A stretch of 64,000 bases of DNA from Limenecus sp048360435. GTDB taxonomy: Bacteria; Cyanobacteriota; Vampirovibrionia; Gastranaerophilales; Gastranaerophilaceae. A program made the position numbers and the translations under genes. Location of the stretch: assembly GCA_048360435.1 (NCBI GenBank), contig DBGCOP010000040.1, positions 29,846 to 93,845 of the forward strand, read 5' to 3'. Each line of letters begins with the position of its first letter. The stretch's first letter is position 1. Shown here piece after piece: positions 9,300 to 16,783 of the stretch. A model generated the notes under the pieces. It did no database searches. It had not been told where the DNA came from and was given only the letters and a program-made list of their open reading frames with translations.

Positions 9300-9629
9300 A
9301 TGAAGAAGTGTAAAATTACTGTTTTAAAAAGAAATTTTGATGAAGAACTTTCAAAACAATATGGAATTGACGGATTAACAGCTTGTCCTATGTTAAAAGA
9401 AGGACAAGAATTTTATGCAGATTGGGAATGTCCGAAAGGTTTTTGTAATGAAGCTTGGAAGGCAATTTATCAGTATGTTTTTGCTCTGTCTCATGGTGCT
9501 TCTGATTTATTCTATTATGGTGATTGGATTAAAGAAAAAGGTGTTGCTATTGTAAGTTGTAATGACGGTTTGAGACCGGTTGTTTTCAAAATTGAAAAAA
9601 CTGATATTGAATCAAGACCCAATGAATAA
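9300..9629 (+). CDS. TIGR04076-type small protein
   Basis: About 109 residues, cytosolic, no transmembrane segment. It matches by eye the TIGR04076 family of uncharacterised bacterial and archaeal proteins: N-terminal KKCKITVLKR, a central CP-x-L-K-E-G-Q-x-F stretch, and the conserved Trp/Cys core ECPKGFCNEAW. ATG at 9300 was chosen over the in-frame GTG at 9291 because AAGGTG then sits six bases before it. Single-gene unit ending at a strong terminator. Molecular function is unknown; conserved Cys residues suggest metal or redox chemistry, which is inference. Confidence 0.75.
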   Translation: MKKCKITVLKRNFDEELSKQYGIDGLTACPMLKEGQEFYADWECPKGFCNEAWKAIYQYVFALSHGASDLFYYGDWIKEKGVAIVSCNDGLRPVVFKIEKTDIESRPNE

Positions 9630-9635
9630 TATATA

Positions 9636-9662
9636 AAAAGCTCCCTATACAGGGAGCTTTTT
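9636..9662. terminator. Bidirectional intrinsic terminator
   Basis: Stem AAAAGCTCCCT / AGGGAGCTTTT with 4-nt loop ATAC and a T tract, between convergent genes. Confidence 0.88.
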
Positions 9663-9663
9663 T

Positions 9664-10266
9664 CTATTTACAACCGCATTCGCATTTTGGTTTGTTATGT
9701 TCTTTGCACTTTTCTTTTTTCATTTTTTTGTAGCTGTCTTTCTGACAGTTGTTCAAAATTTCTTCAAAACATTTATCGTGTTGTTTTTTCTTATCTTTGA
9801 TTTCTGATTTTAAATCTTTGATTTTTTCTTTTTGTGCTTTTATGTCATTTGTACATTTTTTGTCACATTTCATTTGTTTAAGTTTTGCTTTTTCTTGTTT
9901 TAGGCACATTTTTAGCGGTGCAATTTCGTCAAAGAATTTTTCATCAATACATTTTGCTTTTACTCGTTGTTCTTGAGTTAGAGCTAATCTTGTGTAAATT
10001 GTGCATCTTTTTTCGAAATATTTTGTTTTCCATGCTTGAAGTTCTTCGCAGGAATTGAATACAGGCGCGGTGTTGCATCCGCAGTCGCATTTTGGTGTAC
10101 AACCGTCTTTGCATTCCGGTTTTTCACAAGGATTGCAATTGCAAGGTTGTTTAACCTGACAGGGGGAAGATTTTACGGGACAGGCGACAGGTACGTTTGT
10201 TTGTGCGCATACACTCATAACAGAGCATACCATTGCAGCAGTGAGGGTGATTGCGAGTTTTTTCAT
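9664..10266 (-). CDS. Secreted Cys-rich protein with Spy/CpxP-like LTxxQ segment
   Basis: 200 residues with a clear signal peptide (MKKLAITLTAAMVCSVMSVCAQ). The mature part opens with a Cys/Pro-rich section of about ten cysteines within 45 residues (repeats of CxC, CxxC and CDCGC). It continues with a helical Lys/Glu-rich domain containing LALTQEQR, like the LTxxQ motif of Spy/CpxP periplasmic chaperones, and closes with the tail CECGCK. About 22 cysteines in total is extraordinary for a 200-residue protein of this genome. Likely extracytoplasmic; metal binding or disulphide cross-linking is inferred. The ATG has AAGGAGA upstream. Single gene, convergent with the TIGR04076 gene. Confidence 0.6.
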   Translation of the reverse strand: MKKLAITLTAAMVCSVMSVCAQTNVPVACPVKSSPCQVKQPCNCNPCEKPECKDGCTPKCDCGCNTAPVFNSCEELQAWKTKYFEKRCTIYTRLALTQEQRVKAKCIDEKFFDEIAPLKMCLKQEKAKLKQMKCDKKCTNDIKAQKEKIKDLKSEIKDKKKQHDKCFEEILNNCQKDSYKKMKKEKCKEHNKPKCECGCK

Positions 10267-10488
10267 ATAGTTCTCCTTAAATTTACAAATAACTTTTGTT
10301 ATTCACAAGTTAATTATAAAGTTTCCTGCGCGGCTGTAAACTCTGAATGGGGGTAGCCTGTAAGGTTATTTTTTTGAAGTATATAGTTGATTAAAATTGT
10401 TCAAGTGATTTAATTTTAATTAAAATTGATAGTGTTAAGATTAATGTTTGCCGTTAAGAATTAAAAAAACATAAAAAAAGGAAAAATT

Positions 10489-11538
10489 ATGCCCATTTCA
10501 GTGAATTTAAAAGTTTTGGGAAAATATCTCGACCAACCGTCTATGGTTAAAAAGTTATATAATACAATGCCGCCTGTACTCACTGGCTTGGCCGCAGGGT
10601 ATGGAATCTATGATACATTTCAGTCTCCAAAAGAGAACGGAGAAAGAAAAAAAAGAGCAATAAAAAACGCATCAGTCCTTGCTTTTACAGTAGTTTCTGC
10701 CTTGCTTGCAACAAGAGGATTGACGCTAAAGAAAAAAGAAGTTTTTCCCGGGATAATTGAATTGCCTGAAATTGACAAAAACGGAATTGCTGAAGTTCTT
10801 ACAAAACCTATTTCAGATAAGGCTAAAAAACTTGTTAATAAAGTTAAAGAGGAAAAAATCCTGAAATTTTCCTCTGTAAAGACTCTTATGCAAGAGTTTA
10901 GAGATAAATTTAAAGATGAAAATTTAATTTCAAAAGTGATTCCGAATCCTGAGAGTGAAGCACCTTTTGCTGATCTTGGGAAGTTATCTTTGTTAGGGTT
11001 TATACCTGTTGTTGGCGGTATATTAGGTGGAGTTGTCGGTGATAAATTAACTAAAGATGATTGGAAAAAGAATTTTCCTGATAAAGTTAAGGAAGGCACT
11101 TATCAATATTTGAATAATATTGCACTATGCAATGTAGGTGCAGGTTTGGGTGCATTAACAATGAACGCTTTCAACGTCAAGTCTAAAGCTGCAAGGTTTG
11201 CTGCAATGATGACGGGAGTTCTTGGTGTGGGACTTGTTGCAGGCAATGCAATTGCAAACTTTGTCGGTAAAAATTACATTGATCCCATATTCGATAAAAA
11301 CAAGAAAAAAGAGAATAAGTCTATAAAAGATATGGTTAAAAACCTGAATTCCGAAAGACATCCTGAAGCTTTGGATGTAAGCTTGCACCTTGATGATGTT
11401 GCTTCTGTGGGATTCATTTCAGGTTTAAAATGGATAGGGCCTATTCTTCCTGTTTTATATTCAGTTTCTGCATACAGGGCCGGCATAGGATATAGAAACG
11501 GACATCAGGAGCCGCAAAATATTGTTAAGCAAAATTAA
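10489..11538 (+). CDS. Membrane-associated protein of unknown function
   Basis: Not recognised. 349 residues, starting after AAAAAAGG at good spacing. Several Gly/Ala-rich hydrophobic segments are visible: around residues 25-40 (PVLTGLAAGYGIYD), 62-78, 160-185 (LSLLGFIPVVGGILGGVVGD), and 205-250 with GVLGVGLVAGNAIANFVG, then near the C-terminus WIGPILPVLYSV. The Gly-zipper-like pattern suggests membrane insertion or pore-like packing. Between segments are Lys-rich amphipathic stretches. It stands alone before rpsB and has no terminator of its own. N-terminal MPISVNLKVLG resembles the short MSIxVN-type starts of other lineage-specific proteins here. Confidence 0.55.
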   Translation: MPISVNLKVLGKYLDQPSMVKKLYNTMPPVLTGLAAGYGIYDTFQSPKENGERKKRAIKNASVLAFTVVSALLATRGLTLKKKEVFPGIIELPEIDKNGIAEVLTKPISDKAKKLVNKVKEEKILKFSSVKTLMQEFRDKFKDENLISKVIPNPESEAPFADLGKLSLLGFIPVVGGILGGVVGDKLTKDDWKKNFPDKVKEGTYQYLNNIALCNVGAGLGALTMNAFNVKSKAARFAAMMTGVLGVGLVAGNAIANFVGKNYIDPIFDKNKKKENKSIKDMVKNLNSERHPEALDVSLHLDDVASVGFISGLKWIGPILPVLYSVSAYRAGIGYRNGHQEPQNIVKQN

Positions 11539-11556
11539 TTCCCTCCTTTCACCATG

Positions 11557-11584
11557 TTTGCTTATATTATGTTTGGGATATAAT
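11557..11584 (+). promoter_or_regulatory. Probable rpsB-tsf promoter
   Basis: TATAAT at 11579-11584 with TTTGCT/TTGCTT 15-16 bp upstream. Transcription would begin near 11591, just before the structured leader. Confidence 0.6.
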
Positions 11585-11604
11585 TAACAATGTAGTACAG
11601 TAAT

Positions 11605-11682
11605 TGAACTTTATACGGAAAACGCAGGGGCAGACGCCTGAAACAGAGCGAAAGCAAAACCCGCCAAGTATGTTAAAGTTCG
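11605..11682 (+). ncRNA. Structured rpsB leader RNA (candidate autoregulatory element)
   Basis: Closing stem GAACTTTA (11606-11613) pairs exactly with TAAAGTTC (11674-11681), extended by TAC/GTA. Inside, GC-A-GGG (11624-11629) can pair with CCCGC (11660-11664). Within that lie two hairpins: GGC-AGAC-GCC (11629-11638) and GC-GAAA-GC (11648-11655). The result is a three-way junction ending just before the rpsB ribosome site AAGGAG. S2 represses its own rpsB-tsf mRNA in E. coli, so an S2-binding leader is the leading idea. No known riboswitch consensus was recognised. Confidence 0.55.
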
Positions 11683-11700
11683 TAGAAAAAGGAGAAACAG

Positions 11701-12483
11701 ATGCCGGTAGCATCAATGATTGATTTACTCGAAGCAGGTGTACACTTCGGACACCAGACACAAAGATGGAACCCCAAAATGAAACCGTATATTTACGGTG
11801 CAAGAAATGGAATCTATGTATTAGACTTGAGAAAAACTTCTGACAAATTAGACGAAGCTTATGCTATTGTTAGAGAATTTGCAGCAAGAGGCAAAAACAT
11901 TCTTTTCGTAGGTACAAAAAAACAAGCATCTGAAGTTGTTGCTGAAGAAGCAGCAAGATGCGGAATGTATTATATCAACCGTCGCTGGTTAGGCGGTATG
12001 TTGACTAACTTTGAAACTATCAGAGGCAGAGTTAACAAACTCAGAGAACTTGAAGAGTTCGTAAACTCAGGTCACATCGAAAAACTTCCGAAAAAAGAAG
12101 TTGTTCAAATGACTAAAAAACTTGAAAAATTGTCAAAAACATTGGGTGGTATCAAAGAAATGCGCGGTATGCCCGATCTGATTTTTGTAGTTGATCAGAA
12201 AAAAGAAGATATTGCTATTGCAGAAGCTAATAAATTGCATATTCCTGTAATTTGTCTTGCTGATACAAACGCTAATCCTGACGGAATTGATTATATTATT
12301 CCCGGTAATGATGATGCTATTCGTTCAATCAGATTGGTTGCTTCAAAACTTGCTGATGCTGTTTTGGAAGGTAAGCAATTGAGAGAAAATAAAGCAGTTG
12401 GCGCAAAAGCAGAAACTATTAAAGCTGAAGATGCAGGTGTTACTGAAGAAGCTAAAACAGAAGAAGCTCCCGCTGAAGCTTAG
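11701..12483 (+). CDS. rpsB: 30S ribosomal protein S2
   Basis: Small-subunit protein that joins late in 30S assembly and is needed for S1 docking. 260 residues with all family landmarks: LLEAGVHFGHQTQRWNPKMK at the N-terminus, YIYGARNGIYVLDLRKT, VGTKKQASE, NRRWLGGMLTNFETI and PDLIFVVDQKKE, followed by the IPVICLADTNANPDGIDYII core. The C-terminal 40 residues are a low-complexity Ala/Glu/Lys tail. AAGGAG lies seven bases before ATG. First gene of rpsB-tsf, with a structured leader upstream and a hairpin in the gap before tsf. Confidence 0.98.
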   Translation: MPVASMIDLLEAGVHFGHQTQRWNPKMKPYIYGARNGIYVLDLRKTSDKLDEAYAIVREFAARGKNILFVGTKKQASEVVAEEAARCGMYYINRRWLGGMLTNFETIRGRVNKLRELEEFVNSGHIEKLPKKEVVQMTKKLEKLSKTLGGIKEMRGMPDLIFVVDQKKEDIAIAEANKLHIPVICLADTNANPDGIDYIIPGNDDAIRSIRLVASKLADAVLEGKQLRENKAVGAKAETIKAEDAGVTEEAKTEEAPAEA

Positions 12484-12495
12484 TCAAAATACTTT

Positions 12496-12544
12496 ATAGC
12501 GGGTAAGGTAATATAAAAATGCCGTGCCCGCTATTATTATAAAT
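12496..12544 (+). promoter_or_regulatory. Intercistronic hairpin between rpsB and tsf
   Basis: ATAGCGGG (12496-12503) pairs exactly with CCCGCTAT (12537-12544); the stem can extend by T-G and A-T pairs, and GG/CC inside. No U-run follows, so it is more likely an attenuator, processing site or stabiliser than a full terminator. Confidence 0.5.
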
Positions 12545-12576
12545 TATTATTAATTTAATAAAGAGAGGATAAAATT

Positions 12577-13443
12577 ATGACAATAACCGCTGCTATGGTA
12601 AAAGAACTTAGAGAAAAAACCGGTGCAGGCATACTTGATGCCAAAAAAGCACTTACCGAAAACGACGGTGATATGGAAAAAGCTATGGAATATCTCCGCC
12701 AAAAAGGTATTGCTTCTGCTGAAAAGAAAATGGGTAGAATTGCAGCTGAAGGTTTGGTTGGTTCTTATGTTGAAGGCAATGTTGGTGCAATGATTGAAGT
12801 AAACTGTGAAACTGATTTTGTTGCTAAGAACGATGAGTTCAAAGAGCTTGTTTCTAATCTTGCCCAGCTGATTGTTGCTAAAAAGCCTGCTGATGTTGAT
12901 GCTTTGTTAGCTACAACCTGTGATAAATGCAACAAAAAAGTAGAAGAAATTATCAAAGAAAAAGTAGCTACTATCGGTGAAAAAATTACTGTAAGAAGAT
13001 TTGTAATTGTTGAAGGTAATCCTGCTACTTATATCCACAACGGAAAAATCGGCGTATTGCTCAATACTGACAAAGCTGATGAAGCTCTTGAAAAAGATAT
13101 TTGCTTGCACATTGCTTCAAACGCTCCTGAATTTGTTTCAAGAGAAGAAATTCCTCAGTCTGTAATTGACGAAGAAACAAGAATCGAAATGGGCAAAGAA
13201 GACTTGGCTAAAAAGCCTGAAAACATCAGAGCAAAAATCGTTGAAGGCAGAATCAACAAACTGATGGCTTCAAGATGTCTTCTCGAACAGCCGTTTGTTA
13301 AAAACCCTGACGAAACTGTTGCACAGCTTTGTGAAGGCAAATTGACTGTTAAGTCTTTTGTTCGTTACGTGCTCGGTGAAGGTCTTGAAAAAAGACAAGA
13401 CAACTTTGCTGAAGAAGTAGCAAGCCAAATGGCAGGAAACTAG
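12577..13443 (+). CDS. tsf: Translation elongation factor Ts
   Basis: Guanine-nucleotide exchange factor for EF-Tu. 288 residues: N-terminal UBA-like domain (MVKELREKTGAGILDAKKAL), then the core signature ECETDFVA-like CETDFVAKNDEF near residue 76, which holds the Thr-Asp-Phe-Val segment that disrupts the Mg site of EF-Tu. The C-terminal module contains LLEQPFVKNPDETV. AGAGAGGA precedes the ATG. Cotranscribed with rpsB; terminator directly follows. Confidence 0.98.
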   Translation: MTITAAMVKELREKTGAGILDAKKALTENDGDMEKAMEYLRQKGIASAEKKMGRIAAEGLVGSYVEGNVGAMIEVNCETDFVAKNDEFKELVSNLAQLIVAKKPADVDALLATTCDKCNKKVEEIIKEKVATIGEKITVRRFVIVEGNPATYIHNGKIGVLLNTDKADEALEKDICLHIASNAPEFVSREEIPQSVIDEETRIEMGKEDLAKKPENIRAKIVEGRINKLMASRCLLEQPFVKNPDETVAQLCEGKLTVKSFVRYVLGEGLEKRQDNFAEEVASQMAGN

Positions 13444-13461
13444 AAGTCAGCACAAATATTT

Positions 13462-13499
13462 AAAAAAAGCCTCTTGCAATTTGCAGGGGGCTTTTTTTT
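13462..13499. terminator. Terminator after tsf
   Basis: Ten-pair stem (GCCTCTTGCA / TGCAGGGGGC with two G-U pairs) flanked by seven A and a T run; also reads toward the convergent XRE gene. Confidence 0.85.
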
Positions 13500-13707
13500 A
13501 TTCAAATAAATTTTTTATATCGATTTTCAATGCGTCAGCAATCAGAATCAAACGTTTCAAGCTTGGGGTTTTTCTGCCGTTTTCAATTTCATAAATATAA
13601 TTTTCAGATAAACCTGCATTGAGTGCAAGTTGAACCTGGGTCAGACCTTTTAGGTTTCTATATTTTCTTATATTTTCTCTCATTAAATCAATCGTACTAT
13701 TTGCCAT
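13498..13707 (-). CDS. XRE-family HTH regulator (module A)
   Basis: 69-residue Cro/CI-type DNA-binding protein made almost solely of the HTH: NIRKYRNLKGLTQVQLALNA, then GLSENYIYEIENGRKTPSL and the hydrophobic ADALKIDIKNLFE. No sensing domain. It is divergent from a 62-residue acidic helical protein 59 bp away, an arrangement seen a second time at 34 kb. The shared gap contains a perfect inverted repeat. Likely an autoregulator or antitoxin-like partner; this is inference. Converges on the tsf terminator. Confidence 0.85.
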   Translation of the reverse strand: MANSTIDLMRENIRKYRNLKGLTQVQLALNAGLSENYIYEIENGRKTPSLKRLILIADALKIDIKNLFE

Positions 13708-13744
13708 ATCTTTATATTAATGTTATATTTAATTTACAACTCTG

Positions 13745-13757
13745 CCATATAGTATGG
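13745..13757. promoter_or_regulatory. Inverted repeat, candidate operator of module A
   Basis: CCATA-TAG-TATGG, perfect 5-bp arms, nine bases before the ATG of the small helical protein and within the shared divergent gap. Confidence 0.45.
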
Positions 13758-13766
13758 GAAGAAATC

Positions 13767-13955
13767 ATGATAAATGAAGATTATACAAAAGAAGATATTA
13801 ACGAAGTTATAGATTCAGTTCTCACCATAAAAAATACACTCGAGATTCTTAGGGATTTTTGTTTCTATAATGAAGAAAACTCTAAACTCGTGACAGTTTC
13901 CTCTCTTATTGAAATACTTGAAAATGAATGTGATAAAATTTTGGACAGATTTTAA
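13767..13955 (+). CDS. Small acidic helical protein (module A partner)
   Basis: Not a recognised family. Start set at ATG 13767 (MINEDYTKED), since upstream in-frame codons run into the promoter region of the divergent regulator. 62 residues, acidic, predicted mostly alpha-helical, with heptad-like hydrophobics (VLTIKNTLEILRDF and SLIEILENECDKIL). By eye it resembles the 77-residue protein at 34232: both have L-x-x-I/L-x-x-x-x-E-L/I, an acidic EEN/DEN turn, then SLIE. Divergent from an XRE regulator in both places. May bind or modulate the regulator; function unknown. Confidence 0.6.
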   Translation: MINEDYTKEDINEVIDSVLTIKNTLEILRDFCFYNEENSKLVTVSSLIEILENECDKILDRF

Positions 13956-14052
13956 TGCTTTACAAAACTTACAATTCTTTCTTTCAAATTTGATATTGAT
14001 AAAATAGTAATTAATAATGTTGAAGGTAAACAGTTGAGGATGGGTAAGAATA

Positions 14053-14835
14053 TTGAAAAAGAAGAGTTTTAAAAGTTTAATAGCCGGAGCCGTTATTTTT
14101 TGTATCATGCAGTCGTCAGCATTTGCCGCAGAAGCTCCAAAACCGATTCTAAAACCGGGCGTTCAGGCAAATCAATCTTACAACTTTGTAGAGAATCTGC
14201 AAAAAAACAATAAGAAAAAGAAAATAGAAATCTATACGGACGAAAACGGAAACCAAATCTCTAAATCCCAGAAGGAACGTTCTGAGCAACTGAAAAAAAC
14301 ATACAAAGGCGTCACCAAAGATGAAAGAATTATGGAGGCTCTCGAGCTTTTAAAAGGCGGTCTGGGCGACTTCTCGAGAAGAGCTATCCTGGGCAATAAC
14401 CTTTCAGAAAAACCGATGATTGTTGAATTTTCTAATCTGAGCAATTTTGGACAGGCGTATTCCAACTTTGATGCTCTGGGCTGGAAAAAGAAAAACAGAC
14501 TCTATATACACATTAACGAAAAACATCAGGATGCGCCGGCTCCTGCTCTTGCGGCAGTTCTTGCTCACGAAGCTTTACATCAGGATGATTTTAACTCCTT
14601 GAATGAAGAAACCTACGCCTGGACTCTTGAAGCGGCTGTGTGGACAAAGCTTTCCGAAAAAGACCCCAGATACAACGACAGCATGCATCCGCTTGTTATA
14701 AGAGAAAACACGTTGAAAAAGCTTTTTATCAAAGGTAATTATACAAGCAAATTTATTAGAAAAACGGTATATTCAAACCCAGGCTATGCAAATCTTCCTT
14801 CTCGTTCCCCGGGATTTGAAGACGACAGCTTATAG
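14053..14835 (+). CDS. Secreted HExxH (zincin-like) protein
   Basis: 260 residues, TTG start, GAGGA and a G-rich stretch upstream. A signal peptide is clear (residues 1-26, ending SSAFAA). A charged linker is followed by a conserved-looking domain. HEALH at residues 172-176 in LAAVLAHEALHQDDFN is a textbook HExxH zinc-binding helix. The following NEETYAWTLEAAVW (184-197) offers Glu residues as third ligand, a gluzincin-like layout. The region before it, RLYIHINEKH, may form the edge strand. No known peptidase family was recognised. Expressed alone, with a strong terminator. Probable periplasmic or secreted metallopeptidase. Confidence 0.6.
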   Translation: MKKKSFKSLIAGAVIFCIMQSSAFAAEAPKPILKPGVQANQSYNFVENLQKNNKKKKIEIYTDENGNQISKSQKERSEQLKKTYKGVTKDERIMEALELLKGGLGDFSRRAILGNNLSEKPMIVEFSNLSNFGQAYSNFDALGWKKKNRLYIHINEKHQDAPAPALAAVLAHEALHQDDFNSLNEETYAWTLEAAVWTKLSEKDPRYNDSMHPLVIRENTLKKLFIKGNYTSKFIRKTVYSNPGYANLPSRSPGFEDDSL

Positions 14836-14840
14836 ACAAA

Positions 14841-14875
14841 AAAAACGGCTTTCAAATTTTTGAAAGCCGTTTTTT
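14841..14875. terminator. Bidirectional intrinsic terminator
   Basis: Stem AAAAACGGCTTTCAA / TTGAAAGCCGTTTTT around a 4-nt loop, between two convergent genes. Confidence 0.9.
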
Positions 14876-14879
14876 ATTT

Positions 14880-16601
14880 TTATTGATAAAGCGGTTTTAG
14901 CTTTTCTTCCTGCTGAGGAATTTTGCCTTCTTCAATTGGAAGATATGCTCTGTAATCAATTACCGGGAAGCAGTTGTCGATTGATTCAATTTCTGAAAGT
15001 GTATGTTCATCAATATTTTCTGATTCAATCATATCAGCTATTGTTTCAAATCTTTCAACGTGCTCTTTGAATCTGTCAGTTGCATAGTCTTTTGCTTGCC
15101 ATGTTGTGATTAAGAATGGCCAGTCAGAACTTTGCAAAAGGAGATTTTCTCTTGCAAGCTGATTTAAGGCTCTATGCAATAATTTGTCTTCAGGTATTTT
15201 TTCATACTTTGAAGCAATATCAATTATTCGTTTTTCACAACCGTGAATAATAGGCCACATCCATTCAGTAAGGTGATTTTGCCATACATAGAAGTGTCCG
15301 CCCTGACCCCATGAAGATTCAGGAATTTGGATTGCTTCTGTTGGCGGATGAGCTTTGAGATATTCACCGGCTGTCATTCTTTCAACTTGAGGAAGATAGT
15401 TGTTGAATTTTCTGATTACCTGTTTTATAAATTCAACACCTTCAAACCACCAGTGTCCAAACAATTCTGTATCAAATGAAACCATTACAAGACCTTCTTT
15501 GTTTTTAGAAAGTTTATAATCATTTAACAAATGATAAATCAATGTTGTATAGTGGTCAGAGTTCAGATTTACCTGTGACATAGCTAATACCGGGTCGTAA
15601 AGCATTTTGTCACCAAGATCTGTTGTTGAAGAAGTTATTCTCCAATAGTGGGCACCTGATTTATCGTCTTTTTTGTGAAACTCTCTGTAACAACCGTCAC
15701 CAGGGTATCCGTCAGCTGCTGACCAAACCTGAAAACCAGCTCTGTCATTTCTGCCCATAACGGCAACCTGTGCATCAGGAAGCCAGTATGCGGAGTATGT
15801 GTCATAGCCGGTCGGTTCTCTTTCCGGCAGAGGTATATATTCAATGTTTCCGTAAACACCGATTACACGTCTGTTACCGATTGAGTTTCCTCCTTCAATT
15901 ACGTGAGATTCAGTAAAGAAGTATTCGATATCATTGTTTTGAAGAGTTACTTCAATAGCAGGACGCCATTTTTTCTGACCGTCTTTGCCTGTGTATTCAT
16001 AGCCCTGTCTGTATGCACATTCGGGGAGCCATGCACCTTTAGCTTTTTTGCCGAAAAGTCTTTTGGTTGTATCAGATCCAATTTTAAATTGGGCATTCAA
16101 GTTTGAATCAGTAGCAAGAAGAGGAGAAAATCCGTGAGTTGCTCCTGATGTAGTAATTTCGATACAGCCAAGATCCTGGTATTTTTTGAAAGCACCAATT
16201 AAATCTTTATTGTATTTATTAATGAAAGAATCTTTGATGTGGTTAAACCAATCAAAGTAATATTTTGCAAGATATTTCAAATGTTGTGAATGAGCCACTT
16301 CAGGGTCGGGATATCTTTCCAAATCTCCGGAAACTGCTTTAATTCTTGCATCAAGATAGTCGATGAAGCCTTGTTTAAGGTGTTCATCATTCAATTGTTC
16401 CGCCAAAATAGGTGTGATACCTACGGTAAGTTTGGCTTTTATACCTTCATCATCATACAATTCCGAAATTGCATTAAGTAACGGAACGTATGTTTCTGCC
16501 ATACATTCGTAGAGGTTTTCTTCCCCGAAAGGCCACATACCGGCTTTTCTGTAATAAGGAAGGTGGGAGTGTAGCATAAATACGAATTGTCCTACTGACA
16601 T
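14880..16601 (-). CDS. GH57 1,4-alpha-glucan branching enzyme
   Basis: Family 57 glycoside hydrolase that forms alpha-1,6 branches in glycogen-like storage glucan. 573 residues. N-terminal strand FVFMLHSHLPYYRKAG is the GH57 first motif. GAWLPECAYR places the catalytic nucleophile at Glu194, and VMVSFDTELFGHWWFEG puts the acid/base at Asp377. The C-terminal third (SSWGQGGHFYVWQN onward) matches the DUF1957 helical region of branching enzymes from thermophiles and cyanobacteria. All catalytic residues are present. ATG preceded by AAAAGGAG. A terminator-like hairpin separates it from the upstream aldolase gene, so it probably has its own promoter, near two 11-bp direct repeats. Confidence 0.9.
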   Translation of the reverse strand: MSVGQFVFMLHSHLPYYRKAGMWPFGEENLYECMAETYVPLLNAISELYDDEGIKAKLTVGITPILAEQLNDEHLKQGFIDYLDARIKAVSGDLERYPDPEVAHSQHLKYLAKYYFDWFNHIKDSFINKYNKDLIGAFKKYQDLGCIEITTSGATHGFSPLLATDSNLNAQFKIGSDTTKRLFGKKAKGAWLPECAYRQGYEYTGKDGQKKWRPAIEVTLQNNDIEYFFTESHVIEGGNSIGNRRVIGVYGNIEYIPLPEREPTGYDTYSAYWLPDAQVAVMGRNDRAGFQVWSAADGYPGDGCYREFHKKDDKSGAHYWRITSSTTDLGDKMLYDPVLAMSQVNLNSDHYTTLIYHLLNDYKLSKNKEGLVMVSFDTELFGHWWFEGVEFIKQVIRKFNNYLPQVERMTAGEYLKAHPPTEAIQIPESSWGQGGHFYVWQNHLTEWMWPIIHGCEKRIIDIASKYEKIPEDKLLHRALNQLARENLLLQSSDWPFLITTWQAKDYATDRFKEHVERFETIADMIESENIDEHTLSEIESIDNCFPVIDYRAYLPIEEGKIPQQEEKLKPLYQ

Positions 16602-16621
16602 AAATTCTCCTTTTCTCTTAA

Positions 16622-16647
16622 TTTGCGCTTTTGTATTTTGCGCTTTT
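16622..16647 (-). repeat. Two 11-bp direct repeats in the GH57 leader
   Basis: TTTGCGCTTTT occurs at 16622-16632 and 16637-16647, 15 bp apart, between the presumed promoter and the ribosome site of the GH57 gene. Possible regulator sites. Confidence 0.4.
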
Positions 16648-16715
16648 TCTAAAACATATATAATTATCGACCCCGTGTGTCTGTATTAAATATAGTTATA
16701 TCACAATTATTGATA

Positions 16716-16755
16716 AAATATAACCCCATAGAACTAATTCTAAAGGGTTATATTT
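16716..16755 (-). terminator. Two-part hairpin after the aldolase gene
   Basis: Outer arms AAATATAACCC / GGGTTATATTT (11 bp) and inner arms TAGAA / TTCTA around CTAA, with a small internal mismatch. Lies 28 bp after the aldolase stop; the U tract is weak but the stem is long. Confidence 0.55.
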
Positions 16756-16783
16756 ACAAAAATATATGTAATGATGCAGATGT

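Noticed and set aside
11605..11682. c-di-GMP, fluoride or other known riboswitch before rpsB
   Set aside because: Only generic features (GAAA tetraloop, short GC stems) match; consensus cores are absent and the downstream genes do not fit.
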